Assembly (NCBI RefSeq): GCF_001522545.3 | Contig: NC_031770.1 | Coordinates: forward strand, 13,319,115 to 13,383,114 | Source: Parus major | Taxonomy: Eukaryota > Chordata > Aves > Passeriformes > Paridae | Length of the DNA: 64,000 nt | Direction of reading: 5' to 3' | Shown here: in pieces, positions 53,218 through 64,000 of the stretch | Position numbering within the stretch: the stretch's first letter is position 1 | Layout: each line of letters opens with the position of its first letter | Translations under genes and position numbers: made by a program | The notes under the pieces: model-generated | Told to the model about the DNA's origin: nothing | What the model saw: the letters and a program-made list of their open reading frames with translations, nothing else | Databases searched by the model: none

Positions 53218-54294
53218 GTTTTAGTGAAAATATCATCTATCACCTTTGCCTATCAGGGAATTAGCAGAACATTTTGTCCTTCCATGGATCGTGCAGGCTG
53301 GAAGTCTTGAAGATCTTATCTGCCTTTAGCAGCCTACAAGATATGCTATGGGAACAATTTTGGCAAACGTAGTTGTGATACTTAACATAGTATTAGTCCT
53401 TGAAAATATTATTGACACCACAATAAACTTTTAGATAACTGTCTCCATTACACTGAAGCAAATTGAACCATAGAGAAGCTTCCCAGAGGTGCTCTCTGCC
53501 CACAAGGTTTGGCTGTACTGCCAAAAAGGACTTAAAAATATGGTTCAGAAATGTGTTTCCTTTGCTTTCTAGGAACTGCAGTGCCTCCTTGTGATCAGAA
53601 ATGCAGTCTCTTTGCTACCTTTCTCTTTACCAGCCTGGAAGCTGGAAAAAAAAGCTTGTGACTGGTTGCTCTGGGGGTCTAACAGACTGTGACTGCTCTG
53701 TGCCAGAGCCTCTGGCCAGGAGGGTTTCCTGGAATGTCTAAAAGTGACAGTTCTTTGCTCATCTTGGGGGTTTGAAGATGTTACCCTCAATATGCCAATT
53801 CCAGTCTCAATCCTCTTGCTGAGGCTGTCATAGCATTCATATAAGCATTTTTGAGTCCATACCATGGATTTTGCAGTCATGGAACAGCCTGTGCCCCATC
53901 CAAACTGTGCTGGGGACAGCCACACATTTCAGGAGAATTTTTACTCGCCATATGACAATTTCAGCCCACGGCTGTAGCAATGCCAATAGGTTTGTACATG
54001 AAGCATCCTAAGGTGATTGTCTAGGGGAATGACAGGCAGGCAGTGGGCTTTTGTTCAGGTTACCTGAATATCTTTTACTGATTTGACATATTTTGAGAAA
54101 TACAGGCCTGGTCTTTCAAGCATTGCCTTACAGGTGATTTTGCTGATCTCGTTGAAGATGCACACGTGACTGGCTGGGTCATTAAAGAACAATTTAGTTT
54201 CTTTAAAGAGCACCAAGATATGCCACTTAAAAACAAAACAAATCAAAACAAACTCTAACAAAACCCCAAATCCAACTTCCCTTGTGTCTCCCAG

Positions 54295-54310
54295 TAATAA
54301 TAATAATAAT
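54295..54310. repeat. Short TAA trinucleotide repeat
   Basis: About five TAA units lie 115 bases upstream of the LNS4 exon acceptor. Confidence 0.9.
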
Positions 54311-54425
54311 GAAAAGTAATATGTAATTTTTCTGCATCATGCTGACTTTGTACACCATCTTACCTTTAAGGAGTTTCAGTAGAGTATAATTCTTTAACAA
54401 CTGATTTTCTCCTTTGTGTTTCCAG

Positions 54426-54629
54426 AGGCAACAATTTTAAGCTATGATGGAAGTATGTTTATGAAAATACAGCTTCCTGTGGTGATGCACACAGAGGCCG
54501 AAGATGTTTCTCTAAGGTTCAGGTCTCAGCGAGCTTATGGCATTTTAATGGCGACAACTTCCAGGGAATCTGCTGATACCCTTCGGTTAGAGCTGGATGC
54601 AGGACGAGTTAAGCTAACGGTCAACCTAG
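54426..54629 (+). CDS. NRXN1: NRXN1 internal exon: first part of LNS4, just before splice site 3
   Basis: The exon is 204 bases, phase 1 to phase 1, 68 codons counting split ones. It reads [20 protein letters not shown] and continues through [20 protein letters not shown] to [14 protein letters not shown], the opening beta strands of LNS4. The acceptor is a long pyrimidine tract ending tgtttccag. The donor is tag|gtaaca, which departs from the gtaagt consensus at positions +5 and +6 and looks weaker than the donors of the neighbouring exons. This is the exon immediately upstream of the SS3 microexon, so a weak donor could bear on how that site is spliced. The frame continues open for more than 80 codons into the intron, reported separately as a finding. 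The Ile and Glu where I recall Val and Asp in human NRXN1 are conservative. Confidence 0.96.
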
Positions 54630-56827
54630 GTAACAACCTCTTCCTCCAAGAAATTAACATTTTCTTTACATTTTTCTTTTTGCTTGCAAACATTTATGAA
54701 ACAGCCTGTTTTAACATTAAAAGTAAACTGAAATGTTATATAAACACACATCAATGCAGCATTTGCATATGTACACAAATACACGACCATTATTACAATT
54801 TATTTTGTTTTCTTTTGCATTTTTGTATTCTTTATTTAGTCTTAACATTACCCATCACAATATTTTTGTACTGTTGTGTATTATGAAAAAAGAAGACAAG
54901 TTCATCAGTGGTATGTTTTGGCTAAATTGGCTTTTTTGATTGTGGAAGATTGGTCTCCCTCCACAATTTCTTCAGAATAGCAATTTCACAATTTCAGTGT
55001 GCAAGCAGAGACAACATATATGAAGGTCAGCTCAGTTTTACTTCCACCAATTAATCTATGACAAGCAAATATATCAAAGACTTTCTGGTTTTAACACTGA
55101 AAATGTTGCAGCTAGATACTCCCACTGATGGATTTCTTGGTCTCCTTTTTTTAGGTGTCAAATATATATTAAATCCATCTCCTCTTTTTTAAACAACTCT
55201 GTAGTGGTATTTTTGTAGTATCGAACGATAACACAACCCTTCAATGCCCAAAGACTGCGGCCCTCAGCAAACAGCCTTGTGAACACAGGAGGCACAAGCC
55301 CTTTTACAGAAAAAAATAAAATAAAATTGGTTTCCTTGTTTAAAATATGACAGACAAATGTCAGGTTATGGTTTTCTCTAGTTTAAAAAAAAAAATAGTA
55401 GATAAAGAAATAAAAGCACTTCTGCCACGTTTATGAATAAGTCCAAGTCAGGATCTGAAACAGAACAGGAGTATGCTCAGGAAAATGCACATCCCATGCA
55501 GCTATCCCCATTCAGGGGGATGCTATTTTTCAAGGGAATGAAGTATTTTATTACTTTAGTCATAGACTTAGAAAGAAGGGAGTGTGGGCTAAGAAAATAA
55601 CCACCTGGGCCTCCAGTTCATCAAAGTGTCACTCACTGAAACGCTGCCCTGGTGTTTAGCGGTGAGGAGGGAGAAGGAGGAGCAAAGGGTGTCGCGGGTG
55701 ACCCTTCCCTGCCTGTCCCCTCCTGCAGGGAGGCCACGGCGGGAGGCTCTGAGCTCTTTCTGTAAAGGGGCTGTGCAGGTGCTGCTCCTCGGCTGTTTGC
55801 AACCACTTTTCTGATGCGGTTGACGACACATGACAAACTCAGCTATATGGAAACAAAATCTAGGTTTGATGGTATACATGTTCCTCAAAGGTGTAAAGCA
55901 GGAGTAGCCATACAAACCGAGTAGCGTGGTGTAGGGTCTGGGGTTTGGCTTTTTGTTTTGGCTTTTTTTTATTAAGTAATAAATGAATGCAGGTAGCCCG
56001 GCAGAGGATCGTGCACAGATCACGTTATTCACTTTACATACAAAACACCACCCTCTGCCTACTTCTATAGTTCATGAAAGTCAATAAAAACTAAATAAGT
56101 CCATGCCCTAACAATAGTGTTCCTTCCTCCGACACAACTTTCTTTTTTTTCCCTTTCTCTTTTTTATTTGTTTATTTTTTTTAGTCAGGCAAGAAAATAA
56201 TCTTAAAATAGAAAGGATTCTCTTCATTCTCTAATGAGTGTTTATAAATAAGTGATTTTTTTTCCTCTGTATTATTATAGCTTTAAAGTAGTCACCGTTC
56301 ATTTCTAAAATCTAGACTTTAAGGATGTGTAAGCCCACAAGCCCTTATTTTGGGCCTGGGTGATGAGCTGTGTGTCAATCCTTAGCTTTTGAAGATGAGC
56401 CTTTGAGGTTATACTATCCACAAGTTGTCCAAGGTGTCTGATTGGGGCCTGGCCTGCTCTATGACCCATTGTGACGGAGCACTTTCTAATTGCACTGAGA
56501 GAAATTACCTGTTCTTTCACAGATGGGGAGAAAGTTGCAGCCTGCCTCAGTTAAGCATCTTTGACTTTTAATCCTGACTTTTCACTTAGATTTGTCACCA
56601 TGTAGCTTTGTTTGAAATTGGCCATTTTTTACCCTATTTGTCGTTTCTATTGGTAAAGACTTATCGCAGTATATCTGGGTTATAACACTGTGTAAAGACT
56701 GATGATATGGAGTGGCCATATTTGCATGTGTCTGTCCCCGGAAGGGTGGACTGTGATTTTATTGGATGTCTGCAGCTATTACCTTGAAGGATAAATTTTC
56801 ATTTTTCATCTATTCTTCCCCATCTAG
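54630..56827 (+). other. NRXN1: NRXN1 intron upstream of the SS3 microexon, phase 1, 2198 bases
   Basis: This is the shortest intron in the window. It starts gtaaca and ends in a pyrimidine-rich tract, cttccccatctag. The first 250 or so bases stay open in the exon's reading frame. AATAAA hexamers lie at 55315-55320 and, overlapping it, 55320-55325. A CpG-rich patch is at 55640-55826. TGC triplets occur shortly before the pyrimidine tract of the microexon (around 56770), the kind of element used by the neural microexon factor SRRM4 in general, but such short motifs are weak evidence. Confidence 0.93.
55640..55826. other. Small CpG-rich, G+C-rich patch in the intron before SS3
   Basis: Nine CpG dinucleotides fall in about 185 bases (for example gtcgcgggtg at 55691-55700 and cacggcggga at 55736-55745), in a window where CpG is otherwise rare. 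Overlapping open frames on both strands are products of the local base composition. It may be a fragment of a repeat or a small regulatory element. Confidence 0.75.
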
Positions 56828-56854
56828 ACTGTATCAGGATTAACTGTAATTCCA
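56828..56854 (+). CDS. NRXN1: NRXN1 SS3 microexon encoding a nine-residue LNS4 insert
   Basis: A 27-base exon too short for open-frame detection was found by its product. Joined to the G left by the previous exon it reads DCIRINCNS, then a split codon A|GT (Ser) expected to be completed by the next exon (KGPETL...), which is outside the window. This matches the alternative insert at splice site 3 of alpha-neurexins in LNS4. It is flanked by a clear pyrimidine tract ending ccatctag and a consensus donor gtaagt. Phase 1 on both sides means inclusion or skipping keeps the frame; skipping would replace the insert with a single Gly (G|GT). The insert holds two Cys four residues apart and, with the split Ser, an N-S-S glycosylation sequon. 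Inclusion is known to be regulated in neurons for this family; nothing here shows in which tissue. Confidence 0.93.
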
Positions 56855-59800
56855 GTAAGTGCCTATTCAAACTTTTTAAAATGTTATTCCACCATTATAA
56901 AATATGCAAACTAGAATGACAAAGATTGTGGACAGCTTGCAAGCATTTTATAGTTTATTAATGAAATGTGATGATTAATTATCACTGTGTAAAAAGTCAT
57001 CATATACTTTAGCACTTGTTTTTTGTCCTTCCCATGGGACTTAACATTAACCAAAATATTAAAAAGGAAGCAATCTACAGGTTGTAAACAAGCCTAGAGG
57101 AAATGGTGCCTGTACTAATGTATTATTCTAGATGGGCTATTTTATTGACAGTAGCCATAGAATTTTTGAACCAGCATTTCTGATAAGCTGTTGCACACTT
57201 TTCCCCCATGTCCTCTTTCTAATTTTCCTGACATTTTACCTTCCGCTTGTGGTTAGATTGTTGGAACATAATACAAAAATTTCTATTTTACAATCCCCCT
57301 AGACAATTACCTATATTTACTGGCTGGTTACAGCACAATTTGGTTTTGCTAAATCTTTGATTTATGGAAATGTGATACATTGCATTAAGGACATTATTAA
57401 TTCTGAGAATGACTATTTCTATGATGATTTTTTACACTCTAATTATGTTAAAAATCCTTGAATTGAACAATTTTTCTCTGTGATATGCATGTTTATGAAA
57501 CAGAGGGAAACATTTGCCAGATGACTGGACTAAATTTTAACTTCTCTGATATTATTTGGATTAAGAGGCTATATTCTGAAAGGAGAAAAAGGACTGTGAT
57601 TTTATTTTGAGTCTATGGAATTCCTGAATGGTGTCAACAAAATTATTGATAGTAAGTATGGTAGATTTGAGTTTTGGGTTGTTTTTTTGTTTCCCTTCCT
57701 AACAGGTTTTGCAGGCCAGAGGACTGGCTTTATGAAAATAGAACAAAAAGCTAAACAACAAACTGCACAGGTTTAATTTGTAGTTGGTAAGAATTAAAAT
57801 ATATGAACATAACATTCCTTAACAGTTTTATAACCCATAAAAAAAAAAAGGATCTGTAGTTATTGTTAATGTGTCATTTGCTAATAGATTCTTCAATGAA
57901 TATTTTTTACAAGACAAAAATACAAGAAATTTGTTGAGGCAAATATTTAATTTAAACTGTTTTTAAATTCAGAGAGAATTCAGTACAATAAAGGAAATGC
58001 TTGTAATCACTAATGCATAAAGATATCAACCTCAAATTAAAATGAAAATAATAAAAAAGTAAAAAATTCTCACTTATAAACACAAATATTTCCTATTTCC
58101 ACTTGCTAAAATATATAAAATCATGAAAAATCTCAGAAGCATTTTCTTGGTCTGCCACAGGACACTATCCTTTTCTACTAATGAAATCTCAATTAGAAAA
58201 AAAAGTGTAAGATAAGCAGCTTTTTGGGCAGAACTGTAATGAGTCTGCTTGCTGCTGGTAAATTCCATTTTTTCCCTAGGAAAAACAATATCACCTTTTT
58301 CCTAACTTCCTTAATAAAATCTGAAAATCCCTCTGAAAACAGAGTTGCTAACATAAGGAAACCCCCCAGGAATAAAACCACAATATAACAGGTTTTCATT
58401 TTTTCATCTCTTTTGGATTAAATGATGTGTCAAAGATAAATTTACATGGTTTCTAGGTTTCATTTTAAGCAAGTTTTGGATCAAAGGAGAATCTGCAAAC
58501 ACAAATAAGCCTCCAATTAGAGGAGTGCAAAGAGGAGCAATGCATCTACTGGATTGGACTACCAGTTATAAGTTCTTGGTCTCATATAGAAGCAACATAA
58601 CCTCTCTACAAAATATCCTTGGCATAAAATACTCTTAAGTAATTTTTCTTTACAGTTTGTTTATAGTGGTTCTGTTATTAGAAATGAACTTGGGTGATTA
58701 GTTCCATCTCCCTGTGGTGCTTGTGTGTACTGAGCAGGGTTTTGGGAGCTTTCAGTATGGTAAGTACTACAATGCTTTCTTATCTGCACTGGAGTTTTTC
58801 AGCAACCAGATGTTTCACAAACAATTTCTATATCCTAATTTTTAGATTATGGAGAATTATTGCTCTAAGCAGTCCTTAAAAATGCTTATTAGACAATATA
58901 ATGGGGTTTAGTGGGACACAATTTGTTTCAAAACAACAGCATCCAGAACTGGAGTATTAAGTTGCTAAACACTGTGATAGTTGAGTGCCTCTCTTCTTTC
59001 CACCAAGAGCTGGACACAAATCAATCCTGATTTTAGGTCAATAGCAATAAATCTGGCTATCATGTTTGAAAAACCTTTTTTCCATTTCTTATTTCTGTTA
59101 CTTAGAAATTATTCCTGTTAATATAACCTCAGTGTTGGCACTGAGAGTTATGTTATAACTAGCCTAGTAACAGAGTTAAGGGCAGGATGAAAGTATATGG
59201 TTTGAATTTGGAAAGACAATTTAAAAAAAAGTCCAAAAACTTAAGATGAACATCAACAAGCTTGAGAGAAGAAAAATGTTAATGTAAGCACCTTCTCCTG
59301 CTGTGAATTATAAGCCCAGGGAAGAAAATACTGCTCCTCTTCCTCCTCTCATTTTCTCCTGAAGCCTGTCTTCTGCTCACTGCAGATCAAATGAGCTAAG
59401 ATTATGGCAGCAACTTTTAAGACACATGGTCATCCCTTCAACTTTAGCTGATGTCCTGTCTTGCAGAAGAGGTGGCATTTTGGGGTCTTCCTTGTTTGAA
59501 GGACAGAATTTTTTAAATTTTAAAATGTTAATCAGGTATCAGGTCACTACTGAACTTGTGTTTCATTAAAAATATGTGACATGCTAAATATTTTGTGCTA
59601 GGTTAGAAGATCAATATGGCCATAAAACCATACATCACTAGAAATTTTGTCTCGTGTCAGTCAGAAAATACTGTTGCTGAAATGTTGGGTTAGTACATCC
59701 TTAAATAACTTCATTGTGTTCTTCAGAGCTACAAGTAAATTGTCTGTCAGGCAATGAGTTAAAAGGTGCTTTTAAATTGCAGGTACATGTAGGTCAGTGC

Positions 59801-62800
59801 TGGGGCTGACAGCAGGAGAAAGGGAAAACCTTATTTGATGAACAGAAATAGCTGCTGTGGTTCCCATATTAGTGGTCATAGGATGAGGAACTAATTTTTA
59901 AGTAAGACTGCAGTGAACTCTGTTGTTTTAAATAATATGAATGTAAGCATTTTTTTGGCATTAAACATTCTGTAAAAAATAAGTTGATAGTTGTAGAGGT
60001 CTTTTACATTACATAGAGAATTAACAAACTAATCCTTAAAAATTGCATAAGAATAAATTATATTTAAAAACTAAATAAAAGCCCAACATATTTCTGTCTT
60101 TTGAAAAAATAAGTAATTGTTACCCTTTAATTCCAAACTATCAAGCATAAATTATAAATAACTGTGAATCCTGTTGAACTGACTGGGACTTCCCCCTTGT
60201 ATTTCTTAGAGACAGAACTTTATTCCAATAAAATTTCAGTTGCAGTTCAGTAACAATTTCTGACTGACTTGTGAACAAAAATAGGTGAGCTATATTTTTC
60301 ACTGCTGTAACCTTAAAGGCCACAATCTTGGCTTAAATTAAATTACTTTTATTTTTTATTTTAGTTTTAATGATTCCAAAATATTAGTATATGAAAAATC
60401 CACGTAGCTGTAAAGGCTGCTGGTTTTAATATTCGTTATATTTTTGTCACAGATGTCTGCAGTCTTAAACATGATTTCATCTTTTAGACAGTGAGGGTTT
60501 TTATTATTATTATTATTATTATTATTGTATTGCTATAATTTCTGGAAATTAATTTTCTATATACTTATATGAGTTAGCCAGGTAGGACTGTAAGGGTTTT
60601 TTTTTAAACCACTATATACCTCTAATAATATAAATTGGTAAATGGCTGGCTCTCATTTCCCAGTCTGATACTTTTGTTTAAAATGAAAAAATACAGGACA
60701 CGTATTTTAATGGTTCTGTGAAAGATTGCTCAGCTTGTGGCCCAGAGTGCTGGGGAGATTTAGGTTAGTTTTCTAGTGTGCAGCTTTGCTTCTGTAGGCA
60801 ATAACTCACAGTGCAATGACACTGAATTCAGTTATACTCAAATGTGGGACTGCCACAAGAAATGATTATGAATTGCAGGATGTCAGGGAACAGAGAGTTC
60901 CGTGGTAGTAAATGTGTACAATTCCCCAGGGAATGTGTGAAGCAGGTTTGCAAGCTGCATGTCCACCTTTATGAATTAGGGAGGGTTTCCTGGGCTTGGA
61001 AGGTTTTCTGTTTTTTCTTCCAGAGAAGTGCCCCTTCAGTGTTTGTATTTACATGCACCCCTTGTTCTTGTGTCTGTCTAGTTATTCACCCATTCCCCAT
61101 ATAATTTATTGTTCCTCTCATTTTATTTTCTCATGCTATTTCAATTCTCTGTTCTTCTCTATAGCCCTTAATCTTTTTTTCCTTGTTTTGAATGCTCATC
61201 CTTTTAAAATTTTCCTATTCTGCAGCTGTGCACATTACAGATGATTAAGTTATTCTATTTGGAAACATCTGTTACTGAGGCGTTTCTTTCTTGTCAAAGC
61301 ATCCTACAAATCCAGGGTATGACAAGGGGATTTGTCAGATTATTGGTAAATAAGAGGAGAATTGTATCTATTAAAGAACGTTCAATTACGTTACATTTTC
61401 AATATGAACATTAATTTTAAGTAGCAGAAAATCTTACATAAAGACTATACATCTTTTTGAAAGCTCCTGCTTGTAAAACTGCATTTTATTGCAAAATCCA
61501 GAATCTTCAGCTGTGGTCTTATGGATATTCCTAAATCTACTGTGATAAGCAAATTGTTAATACATTTCTATGCATTAACTTCGTACTATCTCGTGAAAAG
61601 AATTATAAGAATATATTATTCTCTTTTTTGCTGTTATTGGCAGTAGAAAATCATTAAAACGATTCAATTTTGTAGCTCCCCCCAAAATGTAAGATTTTGT
61701 ACTTGGCCTGTTTTCTTACAGAGTGCTTATGAAAAGCATGAATTTTGATCTTTCCCTCATTAAGTGTTGCTGACAGCCTGGCAAAAATATGCAAAAGAGT
61801 TTTACCATAGAGGACATCAGTCAGAAACTTCCTTCTGTTTGCAGCATAAAGTTTGAAATAATTATAAATAATTCTTTTAAAGCTTTGTCTATACTTTGCA
61901 GATTTAGAACAGAAAGTCATTTGATCCCTTTTCATTCTGCAATATCAGCTTAAAGGCCCCTTTTCATATAATTTCCTGAAAAACAGGGTCTGCTGCTATG
62001 CAACAAAACTGAAAACATACCTGGCTCTATTCAATCAAATTCTGATTACAATCTCCTAATTGCTAATAGCATGCAAAAAAAGGGAAGACTGCTGCTTTAC
62101 TCAGAAGCTCTCACTGGAGCCCTCAGTACTCCATCCTGAAGCTGCATTAAGACCCTCCTGTCTTGTTCCAGGCACTATGTTTGGAACAAAGGTTGAAAAC
62201 AGCTCAGCTCAGGAAGAATGTTCAGGTTTGAAAGCAGAAGAGCCTACCTGTATAAATATAATCAGGAGGGCTGGAGCCATTAAGGGATAGCACATCATTT
62301 ACTCTGTACAGCCACAGAAGCCAGTTACAAGAGAGATGCCTCTAATTTCTCTTTCTCTGTTGAGTACAGGGTGGAAAGAAGTGAGGCTGCACAGGTTGTA
62401 CCCTGTGAGCACAACATGTTCAATGGCTCACTGGGGCAGTGGCTGCAAAGCCATCCTCCTCCTCCTCCTGCAGTCTGCTTGCCCATCTGCTCTGGAGAAA
62501 AGCAGTGGCTGTCTCTTAAATGGTGTGAGGGTAAAGTGAACCAGCTGGGCCACTGCTGATCATTTTTCAAAAGTTCTCATACCATTCTTTGGTTTTTGTG
62601 TTGCAGACTTTCATCTGTCTCTAAAACAAAGCTGTCATTCAAAACTGTGTTTTTCTCTCTTCCTGCCTGCTGGTCCTGCTCTTACATTGTCCATTGCTTT
62701 GCTACCAGTGCAGAAGATTCAAGTATCTATATGATGAATTTAACTAAAGTGACCCATTAACAAAATTGTCCATTTTGAATTGCTGCAGTTTTCTGACACC

Positions 62801-64000
62801 TGTTGTAGAATAAAACAGGATGAGGGGGAGACAGGATGGTGCAGGGACAGTAGAAAAACAACCTCTAGTAGAAAGTGTACGTTGCTTTTTTCAGCAACAC
62901 AGATTTATGCTATCCCAAAATGAATTCATCTGGCCTACATCTAAGCAACAACATCCTGGAAAAGTACGTGCTGTGTGCAGAAAGATCTCTCTTCTTGAGA
63001 GATGTGTGGAATGCTTAGGCTATATCAATTAGGGAAGTGATTTCAGACAAATGCAGGGAAATGTTGGAAAGGTTTCTGGGTAAACGTGCACTTTCAGTTC
63101 TGCACATCACAATTATTCTCTTCTGAAGTAGCCTTGTAAAACAAACTGGACATTGAACCTAGGAAATATCTGATCCCAAATTTTAGGGAGTTTCAAGAAT
63201 GAGGAAAAGCCATTGAGTATCATGTAGAGAATACAAATTAGGAGATGACAGCTGACGGGATGCCATGTTTTTGGGCCATTCACATAAGGCAGTAAAGGTC
63301 TGAAATCCATTTCATGTTGTGGCATTTTGGGAAATTTCACATGGATTTAGTTTGGCTTGGTGGAGGACTCTGAGAAGACAACAATGAAGGCATATTGGAC
63401 TTCCAAGAAAGAGTTCTCTCACTTAGTGACTGACTGAGAAAATCAGTCTTGTGAAACACTGACTTCTCATCTCAAGCCTATGTTTTGGTATACACAGGAA
63501 TTTTGCAGGGATATGCTCAAGTTATGTAAAAAGCTTCCATTTTTACCTCTTCCTTATCCAGTTATAGTTGTTAAGAAATCTTGAACTAATAAAGAGCATA
63601 AGAAAACTTGAATCAACTAGCTTATTATGAAGAGATCTTGAGAAGAGCCTTGCACGTATAATTTGTCAAAGCCCCTGCCTGAACCTGCTTAGCTGGGGCT
63701 GGGAGACAATCATATTAGCAGCAAAAAAGCTCAAAGCTTCATTAAAGTGAAAATAAAGGCTTTATATATGCTGGGTGACCATTTAAGGGCCTATGATATT
63801 TACTTTCTCCCCGACAAAGCTTTCAGGGTTGGCTGCTGAGGGCTTTGCTCTATCGGTGCTTTCAGCCTACATGAAGAACAGCAAAGAAGTTTATTTCTGT
63901 GAATTCTACTTGTTCCTTATAAAACCTCCTCTATGTTTGCTCTTCCTTATCTAAGAGAGGAGAAAATTGCTATTAGTCTCCTGGCAGGCTGTCAGTAAAA
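56855..64000 (+). other. NRXN1: NRXN1 intron downstream of the SS3 microexon, 5' part
   Basis: It starts with the consensus donor gtaagt and runs off the end of the window. The next expected exon (starting with the split Ser, then KGPETLFAG and NDNEWHTVRVV) is not recognisable in these 7146 bases. The stretch is A+T-rich, with an ATT microsatellite at 60501-60526 and short A or T runs. The region 62.0-62.6 kb is slightly richer in G+C, but its open frames on both strands resemble nothing I know. Confidence 0.92.
60501..60526. repeat. TTA trinucleotide microsatellite
   Basis: Between eight and nine perfect TTA units lie in the intron downstream of the SS3 microexon, preceded by a short T run. 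Confidence 0.97.

Larger units (their letters stand above)
46859..54425 (+). other. NRXN1: NRXN1 intron between EGF-B and LNS4, phase 1, 7567 bases
   Basis: The donor is gtaggt and the acceptor tgtttccag; the intron splits a Glu codon. It holds a probable LTR fragment (47224-47572), a T run (48111-48124), a moderately G+C-rich patch near 48420-48620, a long TA microsatellite (49489-49525), a run of ten G (51726-51735), a T/G-rich low-complexity stretch (51870-52070), a CR1 3' end (53052-53217) and an AAT microsatellite (54295-54310). No further exon was recognised. Confidence 0.95.

Overview
This is a gene-internal window from a vertebrate chromosome, almost certainly a bird. It lies inside NRXN1 (neurexin-1), read on the + strand. 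Four exons are recognisable: 36934-37372, 46475-46858, 54426-54629 and a 27-base microexon at 56828-56854. Together they give 1054 coding bases in one continuous frame, with intron phases 0, 1, 1, 1 and 1. They encode the end of LNS2, all of LNS3, EGF-like domain B, the start of LNS4 and the alternative insert at splice site 3 (SS3) of alpha-neurexin. The gene's first exons, the end of LNS4 and everything downstream lie outside the window. Alpha-neurexins are presynaptic adhesion proteins with one membrane span, and the segment seen here is extracellular.

The avian assignment rests on CR1 LINE copies with the typical bird consensus: 3' ends at 20370-20787, 23766-24012 and 53052-53217, and an antisense ORF2 piece at 39650-39970. 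A stretch at 47224-47572 resembles a songbird LTR. That points weakly to a passerine and is the least certain part of the placement. The protein fits NRXN1 better than NRXN2 or NRXN3 at many positions recalled from the family.

Layout: 1-36933 is intron upstream of the first visible exon, with two CR1 copies, simple repeats and one promoter-like block near 28.0-28.3 kb. The next three introns are 9102, 7567 and 2196-2198 bases long, and 56855-64000 is the start of another intron. The DNA is A+T-rich and CpG-poor, apart from a small CpG-rich patch at 55640-55826, about 1 kb upstream of the SS3 microexon. Almost all open frames outside the exons look like chance frames in introns.

The exons act together through splicing. 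If the microexon is skipped, the split codon between LNS4 halves becomes Gly. If it is included, a nine-residue insert with two Cys and a potential N-glycosylation site appears. I found no independent gene, RNA gene, CRISPR array or new system. The points most worth a second look are the unusually long open read-through from the 54426-54629 exon into its intron, the promoter-like block, two perfect palindromes carrying transcription-factor-like motifs, and a recent 83-base tandem duplication.
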